The notes beneath the pieces were generated by a model. It had not been told where the DNA came from. It worked only from the letters and a program-made list of their open reading frames with translations, and made no database searches. The translations under genes and the position numbers were made by a program. Of a stretch of 64,000 nucleotides of DNA, positions 33,815-41,448 are shown in pieces. The DNA comes from Xanthobacteraceae bacterium (lineage in GTDB: Bacteria; Pseudomonadota; Alphaproteobacteria; Rhizobiales; Xanthobacteraceae), in contig JALHLQ010000018.1 in assembly GCA_022844485.1 (NCBI GenBank), positions 1 to 64,000 on the forward strand. Reading direction: 5' to 3'. Every line of letters begins with the position of its first letter. Within the stretch, counting starts at the first letter, position 1.

Positions 33815-34479
33815 GCGACGCCACCGTGTCGGGAGAAGCGATCGCCGCCGGACGCGAGTTCCTGGCGCGCGCGCGGGCGCGGCTGACGATGGACGTGCCG
33901 GACGCGCTCACCGATCCGACCAAGCCCGCGAGACGCGGCGACATGGATCTCGACCCGGACCTGTGGGTGCGGGCCGGCGTGTCGGCGACGCGCCCCGCCG
34001 CCGTTCTGATCGGCGTCGTGGCGCGCCCCGAACCGGCCATCCTGTTCACGCAAAGAGCGGCGCATCTGCCGAGCCATCCTGGTCAAATTTCGTTCCCCGG
34101 CGGCAAGATAGACAAGAACGACGCGTCGCCCTTCGACGCCGCCATGCGCGAGGCGGAGGAGGAGATCGGCCTCGATCCGGCGCTGGTCGAGCCTCTCGGC
34201 TATCTCGACCTGTATCTCACCATGAGCGGGTTTCGGGTCTTGCCGAGTGTCGGGCTGGTGCAGCCAGGCTATGAGCTCACGCTCAACGCGAATGAAGTGG
34301 ATGATGCCTTTGAAGTGCCGCTGGCTTTCCTGATCGAGCCGGCCAATCATCAGCGCAAGCGGTGGGAGTGGCGCGGCATCCCCCGCGACTACTACGAGAT
34401 GCCGTATGAAGGCCGGCGGATCTGGGGGGTGACCGCAGGGATTCTGCGCAATCTCTATGAGCGGGTGTATGGCGACTGA
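33811..34479 (+). CDS. CoA pyrophosphatase (NUDIX, NudL-like)
   Basis: Predicted to cleave coenzyme A and its oxidised or acylated forms to phosphopantetheine and adenosine 3',5'-bisphosphate. The 222-residue protein has the CoA-specific motif before the NUDIX box (ILFTQRAAHLPSHPGQISFPGG), the box GGKIDKNDASPFDAAMREAEEE and a C-terminal IWGVTAGILRNLYE. It overlaps the DUF1285 gene by 4 bases and leads into DUF6111 and cca after about 100 bases. Confidence 0.9.
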   Translation: MSDATVSGEAIAAGREFLARARARLTMDVPDALTDPTKPARRGDMDLDPDLWVRAGVSATRPAAVLIGVVARPEPAILFTQRAAHLPSHPGQISFPGGKIDKNDASPFDAAMREAEEEIGLDPALVEPLGYLDLYLTMSGFRVLPSVGLVQPGYELTLNANEVDDAFEVPLAFLIEPANHQRKRWEWRGIPRDYYEMPYEGRRIWGVTAGILRNLYERVYGD

Positions 34480-34578
34480 GGCTCGCCTGTGGAGGGGATT
34501 TGACATTAGCAACGCCGCAGAATCGGACCACTCGCGGTTTGCGGATGTCGGGCGCCGCATAATGGCGTAAGAACGCGC

Positions 34579-34842
34579 ATGATCCGAACGCTTGCGACCC
34601 AGTTTCTCCTGTTCTTGGCACCGTTTGCGCTCTACGCCGCCTATCTTTGGGCGACGCGCTCCGGCGTGCTCGAACCGAAGTCTTGGCCAATGAACAGGGT
34701 GGGATGGCTCACCGCCGCCGCCCTCGTCCTCGTGATCGGCAGCTTCATCGCGCTCGCGCAGTTCAGCGGCTCGCCGCCCGGTTCGACTTACGTTCCGGCG
34801 CATATCGAGGGTGGCCGGTTCGTTCCGGGGCAGACGAAGTGA
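34579..34842 (+). CDS. DUF6111 family small membrane protein
   Basis: An 87-residue protein with two predicted membrane helices (QFLLFLAPFALYAAYLWAT and GWLTAAALVLVIGSFIALAQF) and a short polar C-terminal tail STYVPAHIEGGRFVPG, matching DUF6111 proteins of Rhizobiales. Its TGA overlaps the GTG start of cca (GTGA), so expression is coupled to tRNA CCA addition, though no functional link is known. Confidence 0.82.
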   Translation: MIRTLATQFLLFLAPFALYAAYLWATRSGVLEPKSWPMNRVGWLTAAALVLVIGSFIALAQFSGSPPGSTYVPAHIEGGRFVPGQTK

Positions 34843-36086
34843 CAGGCGGCGCGGCGGCCCCTCTGCGCGATGCGCCGTGGCTGCATGAGGGCCCGCTGGC
34901 GCGGCTCCTCATGGCCCTTGATTCCGAGGGGGAAGAAGCGCGCGTCGTCGGCGGCGCGGTCCGCAACTCGCTGTTTGGGCAGCCGCCCGGAGACGTCGAT
35001 GTCGCAACGACGGCGTTGCCCGACGAGGTGATCCGGCGCGCGCGGGCGCAGGGAATGAAGGCGGTGCCGACCGGGGTCGAACACGGCACGGTGACTGTCG
35101 TCGCCGAAGGCCGTCCCTTCGAAGTCACGACGTTGAGGGAAGATGTCGAGACATTCGGCCGCAAGGCGAAAGTCGCCTTCGGGCGCGACTGGAAGCGCGA
35201 CGCCGAGCGGCGCGACTTCACGATGAACGCGCTTTCGGTGTCGCGCGACGGCAGGATCCACGACTACGTCGGCGGGCTTGCTGATATCGCGGCGCGGCGC
35301 GTGAGATTCATCGGTGATGCTGCGACCCGCATCGCCGAGGATTATCTGCGCATCCTGCGCTTCTTCCGGTTTCACGCGATCTACGGGCACGGCGCGCCGG
35401 ACGCGGATGGCTTGCACGCGTCGATCGTCGCGCGCAGCGGACTTGCCCAGCTGTCGCGCGAGCGCGTGCGGATGGAGTTGTTGAAATTGCTGCCCGCCAA
35501 AGATGCGGGCGCGACGCTGGCGGTGATGGCGGATTGCGGCATTCTCGTCTCCGTTCTGGGCGGCGTGCCGTATCTGGCGAGTCTCGACGGCATGATCGGC
35601 GTTGAAGCAGCGCTCGGGATCGAGGCGGACGCGGTCCGCAGGCTCGGCGCGCTCGGCGTGTGGGTGGCCGAGGATGCCGAACGGCTCTGGCAGAAGCTGC
35701 GCCTGTCGAACGAGGAGCACGAACGCCTCGTCTCGATGGCCGATCGGTGGTGGCGCATCGGGCCGGGCCTGGACGAGAAAGATGCGCGCGCGCTGCTGTA
35801 CCGGCTTGGCCCGGAGCGCTACCGCGATCGCGTGATGATCGCCTGGGCGCGGGGGCGTGAGGCCGCAGGGCAGGGGAACCTCGGCCGGCTAGCGGGATTG
35901 CCGGAGCGGTGGAGCGCGCCCGCTTTTCCGCTGCGGGCGGCCGACTTCCTGGCGCGCGGCCTCGAAAAAGGTCCGGCGCTGGGCGACGCCATGCGCGCCG
36001 CCGAGGAGGCGTGGATCAGGGCCGGTTTTCCGCTGGACGCGCCGGCGCTGGCAGCGATCGCGGACGAGGCGCGGCGCCGAGCGTGA
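34839..36086 (+). CDS. cca: CCA tRNA nucleotidyltransferase
   Basis: Adds or repairs the 3'-terminal CCA of tRNAs. The 415-residue protein has the class II nucleotidyltransferase head with VVGGAVRNSLFGQPPGDVDVATTA, where the DVD acidic pair binds metal, the neck motif AERRDFTMNALS and RFIGDAATRIAEDYLRILRFFRFHA, followed by helical body and tail domains. The GTG at 34839 overlaps the DUF6111 stop; longer reading upstream is antiparallel to no gene but lies in the DUF6111 sequence. Length suits alphaproteobacterial enzymes. Confidence 0.92.
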   Translation: MTGGAAAPLRDAPWLHEGPLARLLMALDSEGEEARVVGGAVRNSLFGQPPGDVDVATTALPDEVIRRARAQGMKAVPTGVEHGTVTVVAEGRPFEVTTLREDVETFGRKAKVAFGRDWKRDAERRDFTMNALSVSRDGRIHDYVGGLADIAARRVRFIGDAATRIAEDYLRILRFFRFHAIYGHGAPDADGLHASIVARSGLAQLSRERVRMELLKLLPAKDAGATLAVMADCGILVSVLGGVPYLASLDGMIGVEAALGIEADAVRRLGALGVWVAEDAERLWQKLRLSNEEHERLVSMADRWWRIGPGLDEKDARALLYRLGPERYRDRVMIAWARGREAAGQGNLGRLAGLPERWSAPAFPLRAADFLARGLEKGPALGDAMRAAEEAWIRAGFPLDAPALAAIADEARRRA

Positions 36087-36102
36087 CGCTGGCCGTTTTC
36101 CG

Positions 36103-36390
36103 ATGACATGCATAGATGAAGGTATGGATGCCTTGGCGGAGGATGTTTCGATGTCGCGAGACCGCTCGCCCCGCGAGATCGCCAAGAGAATCGCCGAGCG
36201 CCGCCGCAGTCCGGGCGACGGGTTCCAGCGCGACACCTTCGCTCTGCCGCGTGCGGCTGCACGCGAGAAGGCGCGCGAGTTTCTCCGACGGTATCCGAAA
36301 GCGGCCTATATGACCGAGGTCGAAAGCTGGCGCGAGCTCGACGACGGCCGCATCGAATTCACCATGCGGCGGCTGCCAAGCGCGGATTAA
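36103..36390 (+). CDS. Small basic hypothetical protein
   Basis: A 95-residue frame 16 bases after cca. The core REIAKRIAERRRSPGDGF, REKAREFLRRYPKAAYMTEVESWRELDDGRIEFTMRRL is charged and predicted helical, without membrane segments. Start is uncertain: ATG at 36103, 36124 or 36151; GAAGGT before 36124 is the best ribosome-site candidate. Composition and codon use match neighbours, so it is probably real. Function unknown. Confidence 0.6.
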   Translation: MTCIDEGMDALAEDVSMSRDRSPREIAKRIAERRRSPGDGFQRDTFALPRAAAREKAREFLRRYPKAAYMTEVESWRELDDGRIEFTMRRLPSAD

Positions 36391-36405
36391 TCCGCGGACA
36401 GCAGC

Positions 36406-36591
36406 TTATTCGTCCTCGTCCTCGAGCTCGACTTCGTCGAGCAAGGCTTCGCTGAAGACATGGGTGCGGAACTCGCCTTGCGCGCTCGCGTACCACAGGC
36501 AGGCGATGCGGTTCACATCCTCGATCTTGACGACGGTCATGACGGGGCCGCCGGATTTCAGCTGAACGGTCGATCCGATCTTCAGGGCCAT
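36406..36591 (-). CDS. DUF2158 (YodC-like) protein, short copy
   Basis: A 61-residue protein with the DUF2158 beta-barrel core KIGSTVQLKSGGPVMTVVKIED and CLWYASAQGEFRTHVFSEALLDEVE, ending in an acidic tail. This SH3-like small fold is common in proteobacteria; function unknown. It lies next to a longer paralogue on the same strand, so the two look like a tandem duplication. Confidence 0.8.
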   Translation of the reverse strand: MALKIGSTVQLKSGGPVMTVVKIEDVNRIACLWYASAQGEFRTHVFSEALLDEVELEDEDE

Positions 36592-36669
36592 GCGGTTCCT
36601 CGCGAGCGATTTGACCCGCGGTTCTTATTCGCTCGAGGGAAACAAGTCACGGCGCCGCCGCGTGAAAGC

Positions 36670-36981
36670 TCACCCCGCGCGCTTTTTGCGTGACCTCGTG
36701 TCTTCTTCTTCGTCTTCTTCGTCTTCTTCGTCTTCTTCGTCTTCCTCGTCGTCCTCGTCTTCTTCGTCCTCCTCCTCTTCTTCTTGCTCGTCGTCCTCCG
36801 ATTCAGCCTCTTCCTCTTCGAGCTCGAGACGGTCCAGCGCGACGGCCGGCAATGTCTCGCGGAAGAAATCGCCTTCCTCGCCGAGCCACACGCACTCGAT
36901 CTCGTCGTCATCCACCTCCACGGCCGTCATCGGCTGACCGCCGGATTTCAGCATCACCACATCGCCGGGCTTGATCGCCAT
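36670..36981 (-). CDS. DUF2158 protein with long acidic repeat tail
   Basis: A 103-residue paralogue of the preceding gene: core KPGDVVMLKSGGQPMTAVEV, ECVWLGEEGDFFRETLPAVALDRLELE, then about 45 residues almost wholly Glu/Asp, ending in a basic RSRKKRAG. The tail is encoded by a tandem 9-base repeat, which makes its length prone to slippage. ATG at 36981 gives the family N-terminus (MAIKPGD). The acidic tail may give DNA-mimic or calcium-binding character, but this is speculation. Confidence 0.78.
   Translation of the reverse strand: MAIKPGDVVMLKSGGQPMTAVEVDDDEIECVWLGEEGDFFRETLPAVALDRLELEEEEAESEDDEQEEEEEDEEDEDDEEDEEDEEDEEDEEEDTRSRKKRAG
36700..36787. repeat. Tandem 9-bp microsatellite in the acidic tail
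   Basis: Units close to CTTCTTCGT (plus strand) recur from about 36700, perfect near 36708-36746 and degenerating towards 36787. On the minus strand they encode runs of Glu-Asp-Glu-Glu-Asp. Repeat length of nine keeps the frame, so expansion or contraction would only change tail length. Confidence 0.85.
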
Positions 36982-37433
36982 CGCGCAACTCCTGACCTCG
37001 GGTCCCCCGGGAGCCCCGAACTTACGTGGTCGCGGGATTGCGAGAATCAAGGCGGGTCGGCGAGCACGATCAAATGCGCAGCGAAGTCCGCAGGGTCAAT
37101 TCCGACGTGGTGTTCCGCATGGTGGACGCCGAGTTTCAGCGCCACGCAACGCGTCTCGCTTAGCGCCAATAATTTCTCCCCCTATTTCCGCCTCGAGGGC
37201 GGAGCGCGGGCTCGCTATCTCGCGTGGAGCCTTGGCATGGCGCTGTTTATGGCCGGGTATTATTCGGCGAATGTGGAGACGCGCGGAGGCGGCGCGCCCG
37301 CTTCCTTGAACGGCGAGATGGAGTGGAACTACGGGGTTAAAGCCGAGGCCAGCCTGCCGTTCTAGCGGCGCCGTCGCAGGGCGGCCTTACGCGTCCCGAG
37401 CGGCGGGGCAGGCCATCGAGCTCAGGAATCGGT
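36982..37433. other. Gap with possible outer-membrane protein remnant
   Basis: About 450 bases without an intact gene. In one plus frame, 37077-37155 reads DVVFRMVDAEFQRHATRLA and then stops; in another, 37155-37365 reads SANNFSPYFRLEGGARARYLAWSLGMALFMAGYYS ... MEWNYGVKAEASLPF with a stop. Alternating hydrophobic strands and the terminal Phe resemble the C-terminus of an outer-membrane beta-barrel. A frameshifted, 5'-truncated porin-like gene would explain both segments, but similarity is not recognisable enough to name it. Confidence 0.3.
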
Positions 37434-37868
37434 TTATCGGATCAGCGGGTTCACCACCTTCACATCGGTGAACCGGCTGAAGTCCCGATCGGCGGACCAC
37501 AATTCGCGCACCCCGTAATGCCGACACAGAGCGACAATGCGGGCATCGTGAATCCGCGCTCCTGTCACCTGGCTCGCACTGATGGTCGCGCGCAGCGTCG
37601 GCCAATACCCCTCCGTTTCATGAAGCAAGGCGAGATTCGGCGATTCCAGCCAGGCTTCGACTTGACTGAGAGCCATGTCGAGCGGCGAGGGCGGTTTGTA
37701 GACGCCCAGGCGGGTTACGATTGCAAGAAACTCATGAATGCAAGGCCATGGAATGGCCCAGGCAACGGTGCCTTCCGCAAGTTCGGTGATCCTCCGGTCG
37801 GCTGCGGCATGAAACGGGGAGTCCTCGCGGTGCGCATACACCAAAAGGTTGGCGTCAACCGCGATCAA
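37434..37868 (-). CDS. PIN-domain toxin (VapC-like)
   Basis: VapC toxins are Mg-dependent RNases that cut tRNA or rRNA. The 144-residue protein has a PIN fold with conserved acidic residues D5 (MIAVDANLLVYA), E46 (PCIHEFLAIV), D108 (GARIHDARIVALC) and D127/D129 (LWSADRDFSRF). Its ATG overlaps the antitoxin TGA (ATGA), the usual coupled arrangement with antitoxin first. Lies in a small accessory zone next to a possible gene remnant. Confidence 0.87.
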   Translation of the reverse strand: MIAVDANLLVYAHREDSPFHAAADRRITELAEGTVAWAIPWPCIHEFLAIVTRLGVYKPPSPLDMALSQVEAWLESPNLALLHETEGYWPTLRATISASQVTGARIHDARIVALCRHYGVRELWSADRDFSRFTDVKVVNPLIR

Positions 37869-38113
37869 CTTCCGCGACCTTCATAGATCGTGTCGCGGAT
37901 ACGATCCCAGCCAGCGTCGGCAAAATCGGGATGCAAACCTTCGCCCTTGACCGTCACCTTCCGCAAGCGAAACGGCTGTTTCCGCTGTCGTCTGCGAGCG
38001 ATGACTTGCCGCAGTCCTTCCTCGACGAGGGCGCGCATGGTCGTCCTTTCGGCCAACGCGATCTTGCGCGCGTCACGAAGGAGAGGGTCTGAGATTTCAA
38101 GCGTGGTCTTCAT
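37865..38113 (-). CDS. VapB-like antitoxin
   Basis: An 82-residue antitoxin with an N-terminal DNA-binding beta strand MKTTLEISDPLLRDARKIALAERTTMRALVEEGLRQ (ribbon-helix-helix-like) and a C-terminal toxin-wrapping part ending GLHPDFADAGWDRIRDTIYEG, a common VapB pattern. ATG at 38113 or 38119 are alternatives. Upstream, AGTATAGTTTGTCTTATAT (38121-38139) contains the likely promoter and perhaps the autoregulatory operator. Confidence 0.82.
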   Translation of the reverse strand: MKTTLEISDPLLRDARKIALAERTTMRALVEEGLRQVIARRRQRKQPFRLRKVTVKGEGLHPDFADAGWDRIRDTIYEGRGS

Positions 38114-38190
38114 CGGCATAAGTATAGTTTGTCTTATATGGGCACCCATATATCACATCGGAAGCGTATTCGCAAGATGGGCCAGTGGTC

Positions 38191-38277
38191 GGATTCTGAC
38201 ATTCGCAAGATCGCTGCCGAGACGGGGTGCGAATGTTGGAATCAGAGCCCACTATCGGGACCGCGAATGTCAAATCC
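38191..38277. repeat. Three degenerate copies of a 15-bp motif (inverted arrangement)
   Basis: GGATTCTGACATTCGC at 38191-38206 is followed by inverted near-copies at 38229-38243 (GCGAATGTTGGAATC) and 38263-38277 (GCGAATGTCAAATCC). The first two can form a hairpin with 13 of 15 positions paired. They fill the gap between the vapB promoter and the hemF 3' end and could be a small palindromic element or a bidirectional terminator. Confidence 0.55.
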
Positions 38278-38283
38278 ACTCCA

Positions 38284-39171
38284 CTAAGGCCATTTCACCA
38301 GCGGCGGCAGGGACGAGAGGATCGATTCCACATTGCCGCCGGTGCGCAGCCCAAAGATCGTGCCGCGATCGTAGAGCAGATTGAATTCGACGTAGCGGCC
38401 GCGGCGGACGAGCTGCTCCTCGCGTTCGGCGTCCGTCCACGGCGCATCGAAATTCCGTCGCACCAGTTCCGGATACACGCGCAGGAACGCGCGGCCCACA
38501 TCCTGCGTGAAGGCGAAATCCGCCTCCCAGTCGCCCGAGTCGAGCCAGTCGTAGAAAATGCCGCCGATGCCGCGCGGCTCGCCCCGGTGCTTGAGAAAAA
38601 AATACTCGTCGCACCAGGTCTTGAATTTGTCGTAAGGCGCGACATTCGCATGCGCGTCGCAGGCCGCCCTCATCGCCGCGTGAAACGCGATCGCGTCAGG
38701 ATCGGTTTGCGTGCGGCGGCGGTCGAGCACCGGCGTCAGATCCGCGCCGCCGCCGAACCAGGCCTTGGTCGTCACGACGAAACGCGTGTTCATGTGCACG
38801 GCCGGCACGTTCGGATTCCACAGATGCGCGATCAGCGAAATGCCCGAGGCCCAAAAGCGCGGGTCGTCGGCGGCGCCGGGAATTTCTTTCCGGAACTCGG
38901 GCGCGAACTCGCCATGCACGGTGGAGGCATGCACGCCGACTTTCTCGAACAGCCGCCCCTTCATGATCGCCATCACGCCGCCGCCGCCCGGCATGCCGGA
39001 GTGGTCGGCGCGCTCCCACGGCTTGCGCATGAAGCGTCCGGGTTCGCCGCGGTAAAGGCGCGCCGGCGCGTCCCGCTCCAAGTCCTCGAAAGCCGCGCAG
39101 ATATCGTCGCGCAGGTTCTCGAACCAGACTCTGGCTCGCGCCTTGCGGGTCTCCAAGAGCGATGCGTCCAT
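38284..39171 (-). CDS. hemF: Oxygen-dependent coproporphyrinogen-III oxidase HemF
   Basis: HemF converts coproporphyrinogen III to protoporphyrinogen IX with O2 in heme synthesis. The 295-residue protein contains [82 protein letters not shown] and the C-terminal [35 protein letters not shown], an end-to-end match to the family. Aerobic heme synthesis agrees with the aerobic cobalamin genes. Confidence 0.95.
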   Translation of the reverse strand: MDASLLETRKARARVWFENLRDDICAAFEDLERDAPARLYRGEPGRFMRKPWERADHSGMPGGGGVMAIMKGRLFEKVGVHASTVHGEFAPEFRKEIPGAADDPRFWASGISLIAHLWNPNVPAVHMNTRFVVTTKAWFGGGADLTPVLDRRRTQTDPDAIAFHAAMRAACDAHANVAPYDKFKTWCDEYFFLKHRGEPRGIGGIFYDWLDSGDWEADFAFTQDVGRAFLRVYPELVRRNFDAPWTDAEREEQLVRRGRYVEFNLLYDRGTIFGLRTGGNVESILSSLPPLVKWP

Positions 39172-39320
39172 AGTGCGTTGGCCCGCCTGTCGAGGGGAGT
39201 GATCCCCAAGGGGAGTGCGGGACGTCTCCTACGCCAAGCCGCGCCACGCGTCACGGTCGCTTCGCGCCGGAACGCATGGCATGCTGCGACATTCTGATCA
39301 GGGTGGAGCGTGGACATCGC

Positions 39321-40181
39321 ATGCGCGTTTGGGCTGCTCTCTTGCTGACGAGCCTGTTTGCGGCGGCGCCGGCCGCGGCCGAGCCCGTTTCCGTCTCCTA
39401 TCGCGCCATGGCGGGCGTGCGGCCGATCGGCGAGGGCGCCCTGACCCTCACGCTCGAGGGCAACCGCTACGCGGCCAGCGTCGAGGGGCTTCTGACAGCG
39501 CCGCTGACGACGCTCGCGGACAAGCGGGCTTTCGCCGAAGTCGCCGGAACGCTGGTCAGGCGGGCGCTCCTGCCGGACCGCTACGCGGCCGGAGTCGCGC
39601 GATCGCGCACGGCCGTTCGCGTGGCAGTCACCTTTGCGGACGGCGCAGTCGGCTCGCTCTCGATCGAGCCGCGCGCGCCGCCCGACCCCAAACGCATTCC
39701 GCTCGCCGAGCGCCACAGGCGGGGCGTCGTTGATCCGGTGAGCGCGCTGATCGTGCCCGCCGCCGGCCCCGGTTATGCGCCGCTGTCGGCCTGCTCACGG
39801 ATGCAAGCGGTCTTCGACGGCTGGACGCGCTACGATGTCGCGCTCTTTCCCTCGCGCGTGGAAACCGTCGTGCTGCATGGGACGCCGCTGACGACCTTTG
39901 TCTGCCGCCTTCGGTCGCAGCCGGTTGCGGGCCATCTCCGCGCGGCCAAGGGTTCGGGTCCACGGGGGCTCGTCTGGCTCAGTGCGGTCGGCGACGGGCG
40001 GCTCATGGTTCCGCTCCGCATCGAAGCCGATTTCGGCTTCGGCCGGCTGGTGATCGAGGCGAAGGACGCGCGGCCTTTCGGCGCGGCGCAGCACGAAGCC
40101 GGTTTGGGCGGGGACAGCCGTGACGGGGTTCACTCCGCATCGACTTTTTCGGCGAGCCACACCTTGATCAGCGATTGGTAA
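39321..40181 (+). CDS. DUF3108 domain-containing exported protein
   Basis: A 286-residue protein with a signal peptide MRVWAALLLTSLFAAAPAAAEP and a DUF3108 body: SYRAMAGVRPIGEGALTLTLEGNRYAASVEG, GVVDPVSALIVPA, and near the end LVWLSAVGDGRLMVPLRIEADFGFGRLVIEAKD. ATG at 39321 is chosen as the true signal start; an upstream frame adds non-signal sequence. The last 30 or so residues, after the expected DUF3108 end, are antisense to brnA (52-base overlap), suggesting the 3' end was altered when the toxin-antitoxin genes arrived. Confidence 0.8.
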   Translation: MRVWAALLLTSLFAAAPAAAEPVSVSYRAMAGVRPIGEGALTLTLEGNRYAASVEGLLTAPLTTLADKRAFAEVAGTLVRRALLPDRYAAGVARSRTAVRVAVTFADGAVGSLSIEPRAPPDPKRIPLAERHRRGVVDPVSALIVPAAGPGYAPLSACSRMQAVFDGWTRYDVALFPSRVETVVLHGTPLTTFVCRLRSQPVAGHLRAAKGSGPRGLVWLSAVGDGRLMVPLRIEADFGFGRLVIEAKDARPFGAAQHEAGLGGDSRDGVHSASTFSASHTLISDW

Positions 40182-40396
40182 GGAACGTCACGCTTGTTCG
40201 CTGCGATTTTGATCTGTTCGAGCAGGCCCTGCGGCAGGCGCAACGAGATCGAGGTGGTCGACAACTTCAGATTGGGAAAGCGCGCGCGCCGGGCCTTGCT
40301 CCAATCCACGTAGCCGGTCGAATCATGACTCTCCCAGAACTTCCGCTCCTCTGCTTCATTGCGGAATTTTGGAACGGACTTAAGCTTTCTGCTCAT
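40130..40396 (-). CDS. brnA: BrnA family antitoxin
   Basis: BrnA antitoxins neutralise the RNase BrnT and repress the operon. The 88-residue protein has an N-terminal BrnA part (VPKFRNEAEERKFWESHDSTGYVDWSKA) and a C-terminal ribbon-helix-helix DNA-binding part (STTSISLRLPQGLLEQIKIAANKRDVPYQSLIKVWLAEKV). It follows brnT with a 17-base overlap, in the normal toxin-first order, and its tail overlaps the DUF3108 gene on the other strand. Confidence 0.88.
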   Translation of the reverse strand: MSRKLKSVPKFRNEAEERKFWESHDSTGYVDWSKARRARFPNLKLSTTSISLRLPQGLLEQIKIAANKRDVPYQSLIKVWLAEKVDAE

Positions 40397-40682
40397 AAAG
40401 CGGCCTCTCCTTACGATTCATTGGGCGGATGGAAATCACGCGGATTTTGGTGCCGCCCTCGCGCAACATAAAGGTGGCATGGAGGCGGCGGCCGTCATGC
40501 GTCTGCCCGAGAGCGTGAAAGCGTGGCTTAGCCTCGCTGTGCCTTACATCAGCGACCACGAGCAGGGCAGGATTGACGAATATCTGCTCCGCCTCCGACT
40601 GACTCACGCCATGCTTGTCCACACTCTTGCGAATGTTGCCTTCATCCCATTCGAAGCCGGTGATCAGGGTGAAGTCAACCAT
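40380..40682 (-). CDS. brnT: BrnT family toxin
   Basis: BrnT is a RelE-fold ribonuclease toxin. The 100-residue protein has FEWDEGNIRKSVDKHGVSQSEAEQIFVNPALLV, the family's start, then RFHALGQTHDGRRLHATFMLREGGTKIRVISIRPMNRKERPLYE, with the catalytic-type Arg/His-rich strands. The ATG at 40682 sits only 3 bases from the end of a palindromic operator, with no room for a normal leader or Shine-Dalgarno. Confidence 0.9.
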   Translation of the reverse strand: MVDFTLITGFEWDEGNIRKSVDKHGVSQSEAEQIFVNPALLVVADVRHSEAKPRFHALGQTHDGRRLHATFMLREGGTKIRVISIRPMNRKERPLYEQKA

Positions 40683-40685
40683 TGA

Positions 40686-40706
40686 TGTATATTCTGGTAA
40701 TATACA
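40686..40706. promoter_or_regulatory. Palindromic operator/promoter of brnTA
   Basis: TGTATATT and AATATACA form a perfect 8-bp inverted repeat with a 5-base spacer (CTGGT). On the minus strand TATATT or TATACA serves as a -10 element, so the transcript would begin about ten bases before the brnT ATG. BrnA binding here would block the promoter, the expected autoregulation. AT-richness contrasts with surrounding DNA. Confidence 0.72.
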
Positions 40707-40741
40707 GGTGAATGCAAGCCCCGTTTACAGCCCCCCGCTTG

Positions 40742-41194
40742 CTAAGCCGCCTGCTGCCGCAATGCCTCTCCCGCGACCATTGCCGCGGCCATGGCGACGT
40801 TGAGCGAGCGCAGGCCGGGTCGCATCGGCACGATGAGCCGCGCGTCCGCCGCGGCGTGAACATCGCCAGGCGCGCCCGCCGATTCGCGGCCGAACAGCAA
40901 AACCTGGGCCGGGCGGAAATCGTGGTCGAGATAGGATGTCTCGGCGCCGGTCGTGAGCAGAGTGAGCTTGAGCTCGGCGGCTTTGCGCCAGCGCTCGAAC
41001 GCATCCCAGGATGCGTGGCGGACCAGAGAGACCTTGTCGAGGTAATCCATTCCCGCGCGGCGGAACGTGCGGTTAGACGTCGGAAATCCGGCCGGCTCGA
41101 TGATGTGCGCTTCCAATCCGAGACAGGCGCAAAGGCGCAGGATCGTTCCGGTGTTCTGGGCGATATCCGGCTGATAGAGCGCGATGCGGATCAT
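40742..41194 (-). CDS. trmL: tRNA (cytidine(34)-2'-O)-methyltransferase TrmL
   Basis: TrmL methylates the wobble nucleotide of tRNA-Leu isoacceptors. The 150-residue SPOUT/TrmH-type knotted protein begins MIRIALYQPDIAQNTGTILRLCACLG, followed by GAETSYLDHDFRPAQVLLFGRESAGAPGDV and MRPGLRSLNVAMAAAMVAGEALRQ, the SAM-binding knot motifs. ATG at 41194 fits the family start; the frame extends upstream without support. Divergent from petA across about 250 bases. Confidence 0.9.
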   Translation of the reverse strand: MIRIALYQPDIAQNTGTILRLCACLGLEAHIIEPAGFPTSNRTFRRAGMDYLDKVSLVRHASWDAFERWRKAAELKLTLLTTGAETSYLDHDFRPAQVLLFGRESAGAPGDVHAAADARLIVPMRPGLRSLNVAMAAAMVAGEALRQQAA

Positions 41195-41448
41195 GGCTGC
41201 CACCTCCGTCGCCGAGGCTTTGCCGCAGGTCGCTGCGGCCGGCTCCAACGTGTCGGGCAGCGACTTATATCCTCTATCAGCGGACTTGAACTTGCCCGGC
41301 AAGGGTGCAATGAGAGCCCGCCAGCCGCCGCATGCCGCTCGATGCTCGATCGAGCCGCGGGCGAGCTGCTCGTATCCTTGAGGGCGCGTTCCGCCCGATA
41401 GGATTCCCGCGCGGGAGTTCGCTGGTTCAACGGAGAGGACTGACACTC
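41195..41448. promoter_or_regulatory. Divergent promoter region, trmL / petA
   Basis: A 254-base gap that must contain the promoters of trmL (minus) and the cytochrome bc1 operon (plus). ACTTATATCC near 41263 is a -10-like patch. CGGAGAGGA just upstream of 41449 is the likely petA ribosome site. No palindrome was recognised. Confidence 0.35.

Noticed and set aside
36590-36937. A plus-strand poly-serine frame.
   Set aside because: It is the complement of the acidic-tail microsatellite of the DUF2158 gene.
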